Positions 1 to 7,176 of a stretch of 17,022 nt of DNA are shown in pieces; position 1 is the stretch's first letter; the number at the start of each line of letters is the position of its first letter. This DNA comes from DSOS01 sp035286585. Lineage in GTDB: Bacteria; Chloroflexota; Anaerolineae; Anaerolineales; UBA4823. Position numbers and translations under genes: made by a program. The DNA is taken from assembly GCA_035286585.1 (NCBI GenBank), contig DATEDC010000203.1:1-17022 (forward strand). Direction: 5' to 3'. The notes beneath the pieces were generated by a model. The model made no database searches. It was given only the letters and a program-made list of their open reading frames with translations, and was not told the origin of the DNA.

Positions 1-942
1 TTCTACCCGTATGAGGGGGCCTTGCAGGTGGGTAACAAACACAGTTGGAGGCAGCAACCTGGCTATCAGGTAAAGTTGGTAATTGCCCACCTCTGGGATC
101 GGAAAGTCATGCTGTATCTTATACAGGAGTTTACCAGACTCCAGTTGACTTAATTCCGTGCCAGCCAGCACCGATTTTTTTGTTTCAGTATCCACCAGGT
201 AGATATCGATTGCATACTCTCGCCGCTCCTCGGTGAAAATTTCGCTGGCTGGTCCGGACAAGGTCAGGTCGCTTTTCACTCTGAGCAAGGCCGTTTTCCT
301 CAGTTTATTGCTGGGGATGGGCACTTTTACCTCAGAGACCCAAAGATTGGAGAGGGCAAAATGTACAGCCTCTTCCTTTTCTGCCTGGAGTATGGCGCCC
401 TCTTCTATTTCGAGATCAAGTACTGGGGGCTTGGACAATAATGGCAGTTTCGCCTGTTCCAAAAGCCATTCGAGCAGTTCGTCTGAGGCGATACCATCCC
501 ACTGCATCATCTGATCAGCCTGGGAATGGTGAGCCCGCGTCTTCATGTGCTCCTCTCCGTTTCCGTCCACTTCATACCCAAAAGAGACGAAAAAATCAGC
601 GATCTCCCGCCAGTTTAAGCGGGAAACCGTTGACCGTTCTGCTACCTCAGAGAACTCTCCCTGGGTGACAGGTGGTTTTGCTGTGTTGGGTTGGGATATA
701 CCCGACAGACTTCGCGCTTGTTGAATCCACGCTTCGGGATTGGCGCGCTGCAGCCCTATGGAAGGCACTTTCCCTTTCAGCGATTCCATGATCTTTTCGG
801 CGCTGGAGCCAGCCAGATCAGTAAAGCGGACATAGCCAAGCTCATTCAGAGCCTGGGCGATCGATTTCCCTATGCCCTTGATTTTCTGTAGGTCATCCTT
901 ACCTTCTATGTCTTGATGCATAGGTATTTCTGGTTTATTCAT
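1..942 (-). CDS. Helix-hairpin-helix domain protein, C-terminus beyond the window
   Basis: The frame reads from an ATG at 942 to the left edge without a stop (314 codons), so the 3' end is missing. Residues about 14-65 hold a helix-hairpin-helix segment (KIKGIGKSIAQALNELGY), the type found in DUF4332 and other nucleic-acid or protein-binding HhH modules. A middle region around residues 100-150 begins LNWREIADFFVSFGYEV and looks helical. The remainder (about 185-314) is rich in alternating hydrophobic residues, with a YAIDIYLVDTETKKS stretch, and looks like a beta-sandwich. No signal peptide or membrane segment is visible, so it is probably cytoplasmic. No good Shine-Dalgarno precedes 942; a second in-frame Met is at residue 8. 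It lies 94 bp downstream of the Nal1-like protease on the same strand and may be co-transcribed. Function unknown. Confidence 0.8.
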   Translation of the reverse strand, partial: MNKPEIPMHQDIEGKDDLQKIKGIGKSIAQALNELGYVRFTDLAGSSAEKIMESLKGKVPSIGLQRANPEAWIQQARSLSGISQPNTAKPPVTQGEFSEVAERSTVSRLNWREIADFFVSFGYEVDGNGEEHMKTRAHHSQADQMMQWDGIASDELLEWLLEQAKLPLLSKPPVLDLEIEEGAILQAEKEEAVHFALSNLWVSEVKVPIPSNKLRKTALLRVKSDLTLSGPASEIFTEERREYAIDIYLVDTETKKSVLAGTELSQLESGKLLYKIQHDFPIPEVGNYQLYLIARLLPPTVFVTHLQGPLIRVE

Positions 943-1036
943 AGATTTATCAATCCGGTAGATCGTCTCCAGTCTCTACCTTGAGCGGGTTCCCAGATTG
1001 TTCTACCTGCCGCAGCATGGTCTATCGGCCATAGCC

Positions 1037-2068
1037 CTACGCAGGTTCACGTTCTCTCTCTCGAAGGGTAGAAGAAACGCGCAGGGTTTCTACATCAGTT
1101 ACCAGATTCACACGTAGCGCGTCAAGTACGGTCTGCATATCTATCGCCAGGGCTCGTTCGGGGAAATCGCTGCCGGCAAAATGCAGCCCAACAGCTTCTC
1201 GGGTGTCTTCATTGACCCATATTGAGCCAGAATCTCCTCCCTGGCTAGTCTGTTCCCGAGGCGTATAAGGCTCCACCGTAACTACATTTCGGATTACCCG
1301 CTCAACCCGGCTATACGAGATACGCACAACCCCTTCGATGGCGGTTATACTCCCGTATGTAACGCTCGTCCGTCGTCCGGACTTTTTTACTCTCATCCCC
1401 AGGCGCGGCGCAGTCACGCCTGTTAGCGGACCTAGATCGACTTGGTCATTAATCAAACCTCGGGAGCCTGTCAGCCTGGCGACTGCAGCGTCCAGGTTGT
1501 CATCCATGGCGTCACGCGTCAGGGTGGCGACTGAATCAAGCGATGTGCCGCTATCCATTCGCCCTGGCTGGAGGATGTCCAGACCAGGGCGGGCGGACCA
1601 ATCTCCGGCCAGAACATGCCAGTTGCTTAAGATCATGTCTTCGCCTGTGTTCCGGTCTCTGACAAGTGCGCCCAATGTCGCGTAGGTATAATGGCGCGCA
1701 TTAGAGATGCTAACACCCCCACGCATCGGATCCGCGCGCCCGGCCCGTGGGTTGGGAGGACTCCACCACCAATAGTAACGGTAGTAACGGGGAAAGTAAA
1801 TTCCCTCGAGAACGTCGGTTTTGAACTCACCGATGCTTTCGGGGATTTCAGTGGTCAAACCCGTTTCCAGCGCAGTCTCCAATTGGGGGCCAAACAATTT
1901 CTGGTGCACGTGAATGCGAATCGCGACTTCGTCCCTGGCAATCCTGCCATGGTGTTCCGGGTATCCGAAGTCGATCATACTGACGTTCCGATCGAACAGG
2001 TGCTTGCTGGCCGCCTCCTGCATTGACTGGCGAGCGTGCATCATCATTCGTGCATATGGCTCCATCAT
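1037..2068 (-). CDS. Nal1-like trypsin-fold serine protease
   Basis: 343 residues with a complete chymotrypsin-type triad: His151 in SNWHVLAG, Asp193 in DDNLDAAVARL and Ser280 in SQGGDSGSIW, followed by AVGLHFAG of the last strands. Residues about 28-90 (MIDFGYPEH...DEVAIRIHVHQKL) match the N-terminal domain that precedes the protease in plant NARROW LEAF 1 and its bacterial relatives, and the aromatic-rich link YYRYYWWW follows. There is no signal peptide, so it should act in the cytoplasm, unlike most trypsins. The start could be 2068 or the adjacent ATG at 2065. The SD GGAGGAGG at 2072-2079 lies only 3 bases from the first ATG and suits the second better. Upstream is a strong hairpin that may tune its expression. 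Substrate unknown; the fold and triad are clear. Confidence 0.88.
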   Translation of the reverse strand: MMEPYARMMMHARQSMQEAASKHLFDRNVSMIDFGYPEHHGRIARDEVAIRIHVHQKLFGPQLETALETGLTTEIPESIGEFKTDVLEGIYFPRYYRYYWWWSPPNPRAGRADPMRGGVSISNARHYTYATLGALVRDRNTGEDMILSNWHVLAGDWSARPGLDILQPGRMDSGTSLDSVATLTRDAMDDNLDAAVARLTGSRGLINDQVDLGPLTGVTAPRLGMRVKKSGRRTSVTYGSITAIEGVVRISYSRVERVIRNVVTVEPYTPREQTSQGGDSGSIWVNEDTREAVGLHFAGSDFPERALAIDMQTVLDALRVNLVTDVETLRVSSTLREREREPA

Positions 2069-2122
2069 AAACCTCCTCCGGTCGCGGACACCGGCCCGTT
2101 GGGCGCAGATTTCTGAGCGTCA

Positions 2123-2160
2123 CCCTTCTGCTCTCGGCATAGTTGCCGAGAGCAGAAGGG
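2123..2160. repeat. Perfect 17-bp hairpin between two minus-strand genes
   Basis: Arms 2123-2139 and 2144-2160 are perfect reverse complements around the 4-base loop tagt. An outer, imperfect inverted repeat (2085-2098 against 2199-2212, 13 of 14 bases) encloses it, so the whole intergenic segment can fold as a nested structure. No run of T follows on either strand, so it is not a standard intrinsic terminator. Position, just after one gene's stop and 54 bp before the protease start, suits an mRNA processing or partial termination signal. Confidence 0.75.
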
Positions 2161-2229
2161 CGAAGACCGTAGAAACAACAGTCCATGACAGGCCGAAGCG
2201 GGCCGGTGTTCGAGCGATCTAAATCCTTA

Positions 2230-2928
2230 TCAAGTTGGTTGGTAGACGCTGTAACGGCACAGCTCCCTGGTAAGGCTGGGAACACCAGGGGCAGGGAAGC
2301 CGAAGAAAGCGAGCAGCGGTTCGGTGGCGAGACGGAACAGGAGCGAAGCGAAACCGCCAAAAGGCCATACCGCCGCACCCGGACCAGGTATAACGGCAGA
2401 GACCAATAGCTCCTTAATTCCCGCAACAGCAGTATTAATGGGTTGGATATCAACGCTGAAAACCCCGGCAATAGGAAGGGGAGTGGTGATTGCCGGTTCT
2501 GGTGTCATGGTATTCAGATTGCTGGTCAAGTAAGTAATCTGTGCTGGAATACCGCCCAGGATAGCTAACGGGGAGATGCCGGGAGATATAATCGGAGCCG
2601 GGTTTACGACCAGTAAGGTTGCGATGAACGCTGGGTCGCCAACAGCGATAACATTGGATGACTGGAATGCCCCCGCAGGTTGGAAAGGACCAACCACGAA
2701 CAGATCCCACCATGGCTGCAGTGTCGCGAATTCGGGTTGGATCCTAGTCTCCAAATCAGGCATTCTTGTGTACAGCTCATCCTCCATGCTTTTGATGTGA
2801 GCATCGATTCGAGCGCGTACCTCTTCCAAAGATGGAACCTTCATACGCTTAGCGGGCGGCGCTGCCTCTGCTGCGGCAGGCCGTTTAACTTTTACCTCTT
2901 CTTGAATAGGTGCTTCCTTTGTGACCAT
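2230..2928 (-). CDS. Protein of unknown function with charged N-terminus and hydrophobic Pro/Ile-rich body
   Basis: I chose the ATG at 2928 because AAGGAGG lies 9 bases upstream; this gives 232 residues, and a longer in-frame reading to 3039 has no such site. Residues 1-30 are rich in Lys, Ala, Glu and Pro (KVKRPAAAEAAPPAKRMKV). A helical, possibly coiled-coil stretch follows (about 31-60, SLEEVRARIDAHIKSMEDEL). The body is hydrophobic and rich in Pro, Ile, Val and Ala (VVNPAPIISPGISPLAILGG) without an obvious long TM helix, suggesting a beta-rich fold. The last 30 residues change character (SLTRELCRYSVYQPT), so a late frameshift cannot be excluded. I do not recognise the family. It precedes the Nal1-like protease in the same direction and might be a partner or substrate, which is inference only. 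Confidence 0.65.
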   Translation of the reverse strand: MVTKEAPIQEEVKVKRPAAAEAAPPAKRMKVPSLEEVRARIDAHIKSMEDELYTRMPDLETRIQPEFATLQPWWDLFVVGPFQPAGAFQSSNVIAVGDPAFIATLLVVNPAPIISPGISPLAILGGIPAQITYLTSNLNTMTPEPAITTPLPIAGVFSVDIQPINTAVAGIKELLVSAVIPGPGAAVWPFGGFASLLFRLATEPLLAFFGFPAPGVPSLTRELCRYSVYQPT

Positions 2929-3000
2929 AGATGAATACCTCCTTACAAGTGGGGTGAAAAGGGTAGAATATGGGTTTTCGCTGATCCCCTTCATATTGAT

Positions 3001-3012
3001 TTGAGCGCTCAA
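3001..3012. promoter_or_regulatory. Candidate operator palindrome upstream of the unknown gene
   Basis: TTGAGCGCTCAA is a perfect 12-bp palindrome 73 bp upstream of the ATG at 2928, inside the region where the minus-strand promoter should lie. Further TTGAG/CTCAA half-sites at 3046-3050, 3068-3072 and 3091-3095 support a repressor or activator site. No regulator is identified. Confidence 0.35.
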
Positions 3013-3166
3013 GCCAGGGGACAACTTAAATACTACCACTAGCCTCTCAATATAGACTTATATATCACTCAATTACCGCAGGTTGTATCCTTGAGTGGTC
3101 AGCGCTAGGCGTGATTATTCACATGTATCGATGGATTCTTTTTGAGAAGTTGGAGTAAGGTCAATT

Positions 3167-3250
3167 ATGGATAAGGCTTTTATGCAAGACGCCCATGCAG
3201 TGAGAATTCTTATCGCCGATAGGCTACCTGGTTGCAGTTATTCTGAGTAA
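3167..3250 (+). pseudogene. 27-codon reading frame resembling the start of a response regulator
   Basis: ATG at 3167 follows a good ribosome binding site (GGAGTAAGG, 6 bases away). The 27-residue product contains AHAVRILIAD, which resembles the first strand of NarL/LuxR-type receiver domains (usually IRILIADD). The second acidic residue is already lost, and the frame stops at TAA 3248-3250 after RLPGCSYSE. It may be the 5' stump of a deleted regulator gene, a small leader peptide, or chance. The frame and RBS are seen; the relation to receivers is inferred from about ten residues. Confidence 0.3.
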
Positions 3251-3288
3251 CTCCACAGCGCTCCGCGCACTTTTTTCCAGTGGAAACT

Positions 3289-3355
3289 GTTATCGCGAGC
3301 GAAGCGAAGTGATCCCCTCCCTCGAAGGGACTGCTTCGTGCCTCGCAGCGATAAG
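3289..3355. repeat. REP-like imperfect palindrome (GCGAGCGAAGCGAAG type)
   Basis: The arms run gttatcgcgagcgaagcga and tcgtgcctcgcagcgataag around a centre with ccctcgaaggg. The core GCGAGCGAAGCGAAG is of the kind seen in dispersed small palindromes of many environmental bacterial genomes. It lies just downstream of the zinc-ribbon pair, where REP elements often stabilise or end transcripts. Confidence 0.6.
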
Positions 3356-3409
3356 TCTATGGTTTCTAAGGAGCCAGAGCGAGTTTTTAGCTAAAAATGT
3401 GATCCGCTG

Positions 3410-3766
3410 TCATCGATAATTTGGCTTATCGTCAAAGTTTAAGCGCTTGAGAATTTCGTTAAGTTGCCTCTCTAAATCTGGAGGCAGCTTCACTTCATGA
3501 TCAGAATCAAAGAAATTCCTGTGTGCAAATTCTTGGTTTGCCTCCATACCTGTTGCTGTCCCCAGGAAAAGCTCTTCCTGAACCGGACTGCTTGTATGGC
3601 GCGCATTAACATCCCCATGGTTTAATATCACAAACTTATGCTCGCCTCCATCGATAAAGAACCGGCTTTTGTAACCGCAATATTGGCAGGAGAATTCCCA
3701 GCCATCCATCTGCTTGTTTAAAATTCTGCTCGTAATCGTTTGATGGTAAGATATATAGTGTGTCAT
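3410..3766 (-). CDS. Small CxxC zinc-ribbon-like protein (paralogue 2)
   Basis: 118 residues from the ATG at 3766 (a TTG one codon earlier is less likely). The pattern FSCQYCGYKSRFF near residues 25-37, then FVILNHGDVNARH, then an acidic C-terminal helix (LPPDLERQLNEILKRLNF), repeats that of the next gene upstream (YCPTCGRRILI, VVLQVGDEYAIHH, LAQWEQWLEQMGF). The two are therefore tandem paralogues that have diverged strongly. One CxxC pair per chain suggests zinc binding with His ligands or as a dimer, but that is inference. No signal peptide; probably cytoplasmic. It starts 24 bp after its paralogue's stop, so one transcript is likely. The RBS is weak. Function unknown. Confidence 0.7.
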   Translation of the reverse strand: MTHYISYHQTITSRILNKQMDGWEFSCQYCGYKSRFFIDGGEHKFVILNHGDVNARHTSSPVQEELFLGTATGMEANQEFAHRNFFDSDHEVKLPPDLERQLNEILKRLNFDDKPNYR

Positions 3767-3790
3767 CAAATTTTGCCTATAATTCTTCGC

Positions 3791-4144
3791 TCAGATTTCA
3801 CCAGCCCACCAACCCTCGAAACCCATCTGCTCCAGCCACTGCTCCCACTGAGCCAGGCGCTGGTCGTCGTGGGCGCTCTGCCGGGCGGATGGGTTCTGCG
3901 CCGATAGCTCGGCCTGCCGAGTAACAGGCGAGGCGTCCAATTTCAAGCTGCCTTTCCAGCCGTGATGGATGGCGTATTCATCCCCTACCTGAAGCACAAC
4001 TTTCTTGTAATCCGTCTGTGATTTCGAGCACGGCCAGCGGATGAGGATCCGCCGACCGCAAGTGGGGCAGTACAGCTCCTCTTCGCCGCTCGGGTAGCTG
4101 TTGACCAACACCATATTATGATGCTCTTGCCTGTGCCGCTCCAT
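3791..4144 (-). CDS. Small CxxC zinc-ribbon-like protein (paralogue 1)
   Basis: 117 residues from the ATG at 4144, with GGAGAG about 9 bases upstream. The N-terminal part has RHRQEHHNMVLVNSYPSGEEE followed by the ribbon-like YCPTCGRRILIRWP, then KKVVLQVGDEYAIHHGWKG. A polar linker and a Trp-rich helix (LAQWEQWLEQMGFEGWW) end the protein. His-rich residues 4-10 and the CxxC could together hold a metal, which is inference. It is the first gene of the two-gene minus-strand pair and shares its order of motifs with the paralogue at 3410-3766. I know of no assigned function for this type of protein. Confidence 0.72.
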   Translation of the reverse strand: MERHRQEHHNMVLVNSYPSGEEELYCPTCGRRILIRWPCSKSQTDYKKVVLQVGDEYAIHHGWKGSLKLDASPVTRQAELSAQNPSARQSAHDDQRLAQWEQWLEQMGFEGWWAGEI

Positions 4145-4455
4145 CGCGATTCACTCTCCGCCGTAAAAACATTCACCTTACTATACTCAATAAAACGCTA
4201 AAATGCAGTAAAACTTTCGAAACTTGCGTATTTGTAAATTTTTCATGTTATAAATCTTCGCTGACGCCGGTCTGTAAACCCTGCAGTCCAGCCGAAGACC
4301 TGGGCGCAAGTCAATTCGGGGACAAGCTTGACCTGGCGGGGGAACGAGCTGTCAACTTCCTTCTATAAAACTGTATAATAAGTTGGGCGCGGTTTCCGGG
4401 TCACACAATGAGACGAACCACGGAGACACGAAGTAACAATAAAGGAGCGCAGAGC
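4145..4455. promoter_or_regulatory. Divergent intergenic region
   Basis: This 311-bp spacer carries promoters in both directions. Leftward, TATAGT (complement of 4180-4185) lies 36 bp before the ATG at 4144 but has only a weak -35. Rightward, TATAAT at 4374-4379 lies 77 bp before the SDR start. The 4145-4260 half is AT-rich. The segment 4412-4434 resembles the dispersed accacggagacacg repeats seen in some environmental genomes. No gene or RNA is recognisable. Confidence 0.5.
4374..4379 (+). promoter_or_regulatory. Probable -10 box for the SDR operon
   Basis: A consensus TATAAT lies 77 bp upstream of the SDR start. The -35 at the correct distance (gtcaac, 4351-4356) is poor. It is the only strong -10 before the five-gene run. 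Confidence 0.5.
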
Positions 4456-5229
4456 ATGCATGATTTCGATTTGAGCGGCAAAGTCGCACTGGTGACGGGG
4501 GCTTCGCGCGGCATTGGCCTGGCAATTGCCCAGGCGCTGGCTGCTGCCGGCGTTAGAGTTGCGCTCTCCGGCCGCAAACAGGCCAGCCTGGAACAGGCCG
4601 CGGAACAAATCCGCCTCGCCGGCGGCCAGGCCTTACCCGTGGCAGCCCACAGCGGAGATGCCCAGGCAGTCCAGGGATTGGTAGCTCGCCTGGAAGACGA
4701 ATGGGGCGGGGTGGACATCTTGGTCAACAACGCCGGCACCAACCCGCACTTCGGCCCGCTGCTGAGCGCCGAGGAAAGCCAGTGGGAGAAGATCTTGCAG
4801 GTCAACCTGCTCGGATACGTCCGGGCGATCAAAGCCTGCGTCGAGAGCATGACCCGGCGCGGCGGCGGAAAGGTCATCAACATCGCCTCGATCGCCGGTC
4901 TGCATGCCCAGGCCGGGCTGGGCGTGTATGGGGTGAGCAAAGCCGCGGTGCTGATGCTCACCCGCGTCCTTGCCCTCGAGCTGGCTGCCGCCAACATCCA
5001 GGTCAACGCGATCGCCCCTGGCCTGATCAAGACCCAATTCAGCCGAGTCTTGTGGGAGACGCCCGAGATTTACCAAGCCCTGCTGAAGAGTATCCCCCAG
5101 GGGCGCTTCGGCACCCCCGAGGAGCTGGCCGGGCTGGCGGTGTACCTGGCCTCGCCCGCTTCCAGCTTCATCACCGGCAGCGTCTTCGTCGTCGATGGCG
5201 GGCAGACGGCCGGGGAGCGCCTGGCATGA
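4456..5229 (+). CDS. SDR-family NAD(P)-dependent oxidoreductase
   Basis: 257 residues, the usual length of classical short-chain dehydrogenases. The ATG at 4456 was chosen for the AAAGGAG 8 bases upstream. The cofactor loop is TGASRGIG (14-21), NNAG is at 91-94, and the catalytic residues are Asn117, Ser145, Tyr158 and Lys162 (YGVSK), followed by PGLIKT. Arg40 after the second strand (SGRK) hints at NADP(H). The C-terminus FITGSVFVVDGGQT is typical. It would oxidise or reduce a hydroxyl/keto group, as in FabG or sugar dehydrogenases; the substrate cannot be told. It is the first gene of a five-gene run and its stop overlaps the next start (ATGA), indicating translational coupling. Confidence 0.93.
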   Translation: MHDFDLSGKVALVTGASRGIGLAIAQALAAAGVRVALSGRKQASLEQAAEQIRLAGGQALPVAAHSGDAQAVQGLVARLEDEWGGVDILVNNAGTNPHFGPLLSAEESQWEKILQVNLLGYVRAIKACVESMTRRGGGKVINIASIAGLHAQAGLGVYGVSKAAVLMLTRVLALELAAANIQVNAIAPGLIKTQFSRVLWETPEIYQALLKSIPQGRFGTPEELAGLAVYLASPASSFITGSVFVVDGGQTAGERLA

Positions 5230-6014
5230 GCGCCTCGCCCGTCTACGTGTTGGGCGATATCCACGGCCAGTACGTCAGGTTCATCAGCCTGCTGAAAGAA
5301 GCTGCTTTTCTGGATGCGGAATTGAGCTGGCAGGGCGGGGCTGCCCAACTCTGGCTGCTGGGGGATTATTTCGATCGCGGTCCGGGCGGGATCGCCTGCC
5401 TGGATTTGATCATGCGCCTGCAGGTGCAGGCCGCCGCCAGCGGCGGTCTGCTGGAGGCGCTGCTGGGCAATCACGATGTGCTCCTGCTGGCAGCATTGCT
5501 CTTCGGCGAGCAGCCGAGCACGGGAACCGGCGGTACGTTCTTCGCCGACTGGCTGGACAACGGCGGCAGCCTAACCGACCTGGATGACCTGGAGCGCCCC
5601 CACATCGAATGGCTGCTCAACCTGCCAGCATTGGCTCTGGTGAACGGCTGTTTATTAGCTCACGCCGACGCCCGCTTCTACCTGCGTTATGGGCACTCGG
5701 TGGCGCAGGTCAACCGCGGCCTGGCGGCTTTATTGCACGCCCGGGATGCCACCGCCTGGGACGGCTTGCTGATCGATTTCAACCAGCGCCGCTATTTTTG
5801 GGATGCGCAAAACGGCGCAGACAACGCCCGCACCTTTCTGCAGATCTACGGCGCCGCGCAGTTAATCCACGGTCACACGCCGATCAGCCGCCTCACGGGG
5901 CGCAATCCGGCGCTGGTGCGGGAGCCGCTGGTGTACGCCGACGGCCTGTGCGTGAACGTGGATGGGGGCATGTACCTGGGCGGGGCTGGTTTTGTCTACC
6001 GCTTGGGGGGGTGA
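5226..6014 (+). CDS. Metallophosphoesterase, PPP/ApaH-like
   Basis: 262 residues starting at the ATG that overlaps the SDR stop by 4 bp. The dimetal phosphoesterase signature is complete: GDIHGQ (Asp11, His13), GDYFDRGP (Asp47, Asp50), GNHD (His83), then LLAHADARF and a late LIHGHTP. This order is that of Ser/Thr PPP phosphatases and of symmetrical diadenosine tetraphosphatases. Length fits either, and the sequence does not decide between protein and nucleotide substrates. No signal peptide, so cytoplasmic. The next gene is also a metallophosphoesterase, but of a different, extracytoplasmic class. Confidence 0.9.
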   Translation: MSASPVYVLGDIHGQYVRFISLLKEAAFLDAELSWQGGAAQLWLLGDYFDRGPGGIACLDLIMRLQVQAAASGGLLEALLGNHDVLLLAALLFGEQPSTGTGGTFFADWLDNGGSLTDLDDLERPHIEWLLNLPALALVNGCLLAHADARFYLRYGHSVAQVNRGLAALLHARDATAWDGLLIDFNQRRYFWDAQNGADNARTFLQIYGAAQLIHGHTPISRLTGRNPALVREPLVYADGLCVNVDGGMYLGGAGFVYRLGG

Positions 6015-6033
6015 GCTGCACCTGGAATTCGTT

Positions 6034-7173
6034 ATGTCTAGAAGATATTCTCTCCTGCTACGCCTCACCCGCTATCTGCTCATGAGTTTAGGAGCGCTCG
6101 TCCTGCTCATGATCGCCGCATTTCTCTGGTGGATAGTGCTGCCGCAGCTATCTAGCATACCTCGGGGTCCATACTTACAGTCCGTCACCCCAGACTCTAT
6201 CTGGATTGTGTGGGATACCCGTCGGCCTGGGATGGGTCGGGTGGAATTCGGAACAACCCCGTCCCTGGGTAATGTTGTTGAAGAGGATCGACCTTCAACC
6301 CATCACGTGCTACAACTAACGGGTCTCCAGCCCTACTCGATGTATTATTACCAGGTGGATGGCGGCAGAAAAGCCCGCTTCCGGACCGCCGCGGGTGTTG
6401 AGCAAGATAGCTTCCGTTTCGTTGTGTTTGGCGATACGCGTGAGAACCCATTTGTCCATCGGGCGATTATCAACCGCATCCGAGATACCAATCCGGATTT
6501 TGTCCTGCACACGGGCGACCTGGTCGAATCTGGCCCGTGCAACGCCTGTTGGGATGAATTTTTTAGAATCGAAGCCCCTCTCCTGCGCACCACGCCGTTC
6601 TATCCAACCCTGGGGAATCATGAAGATGACCAGTCTCCCATTGGGGGGACCCATTACTTCGATATTTTTCACCTACCCGGCAATGAACGTTGGTATGCCT
6701 TCGATTATGGAAATGCCCGCTTCATTTCATTGAAGGCGGATGGTTACCCGCTCAATCTGTATTACCCACAGCAAGAGCAACTGGACTGGCTGGAAACCCA
6801 GCTTGCAGAGAACGACAAGACCTGGACCTTTGTTTTTTTCCATTGGGGCGTTTACACCGCGCGCGGTGAGGACTTCCTGGAAACCGGTATGCGCAGCAGG
6901 CTGGTGCCGTTGTTCGAGCGTTATGGGGTGCGGGCGGTTTTCATGGGTCATAACCACGGTTACGAGCGGGTGTTGGCAAACGACATCACTTATATCACAA
7001 CCGCGGGTGGTGGCGCCGGGCTTTACGAGTTGCGTCAAGCCGAGCCTGGCAGCCAGATGGAAGCCCGCGCGTACCACTTTGTGTTGCTCGAGATGAATGG
7101 TGAAGATTTGACCGGCCAGGTGATCGACCGTCGTGGCAAGGTAATCGACCGCTTCGAGCTGCAAGTCCGCTAG
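6034..7173 (+). CDS. Membrane-anchored purple-acid-phosphatase-like metallophosphoesterase
   Basis: 379 residues. A basic N-terminus and one TM helix (about 15-36, no cleavage site seen) would place the rest outside the membrane. Residues 43-120 look like the fibronectin-type N-terminal domain of purple acid phosphatases (GPYLQSVTPDSIWIVW...LQPYSMYYYQVDG). The catalytic domain has GDTREN (Asp134), GDLVESG (Asp162), GNHED (Asn195, His196), VFFHWG and GHNHGYER. The Tyr of the classical GDxxY motif, which gives purple enzymes their colour, is absent. Likely role: hydrolysis of phosphate esters at the cell surface. The stop is followed, in the same frame, by a single sense codon and the ATG of the next gene. 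The RBS is weak. Confidence 0.87.
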   Translation: MSRRYSLLLRLTRYLLMSLGALVLLMIAAFLWWIVLPQLSSIPRGPYLQSVTPDSIWIVWDTRRPGMGRVEFGTTPSLGNVVEEDRPSTHHVLQLTGLQPYSMYYYQVDGGRKARFRTAAGVEQDSFRFVVFGDTRENPFVHRAIINRIRDTNPDFVLHTGDLVESGPCNACWDEFFRIEAPLLRTTPFYPTLGNHEDDQSPIGGTHYFDIFHLPGNERWYAFDYGNARFISLKADGYPLNLYYPQQEQLDWLETQLAENDKTWTFVFFHWGVYTARGEDFLETGMRSRLVPLFERYGVRAVFMGHNHGYERVLANDITYITTAGGGAGLYELRQAEPGSQMEARAYHFVLLEMNGEDLTGQVIDRRGKVIDRFELQVR

Positions 7174-7176
7174 CAT

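Larger units (their letters stand above)
2929..3409. other. Intergenic stretch with palindromes, orphan small frame and REP-like element
   Basis: This 481-bp stretch separates two minus-strand groups. It holds a perfect 12-bp palindrome TTGAGCGCTCAA at 3001-3012, several other TTGAG/CTCAA half-sites up to 3097 (including an inverted pair at 3066-3072 and 3091-3097), a 27-codon plus-strand frame at 3167-3250, a REP-like imperfect palindrome at 3289-3355 and a 14-bp AT-rich palindrome TTTTTAGCTAAAAA at 3384-3397. No RNA gene is recognisable. Confidence 0.6.

Noticed and set aside
1848..2471. Minus-strand frame overlapping the unknown gene and the protease start
   Set aside because: It overlaps both better supported genes, runs through the 17-bp hairpin and shows no domain. 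It was considered as a frameshifted tail of the unknown protein but without positive evidence.
3251..3275. GCGC-tcc-GCGC followed by T-run as a terminator for the 27-codon frame
   Set aside because: The stem is only 4 bp and would be unstable.
4412..4434. gaaccacggagacacgaagt stretch as a functional leader
   Set aside because: It resembles dispersed repeats known from environmental genomes; a single short copy here cannot be assigned a role.
4701..5225. Open extension upstream of the PPP-like phosphatase, inside the SDR gene
   Set aside because: The translation is Arg/Gly-rich and is the shifted reading of the SDR gene; the ATG at 5226 begins exactly at the family's first strand.
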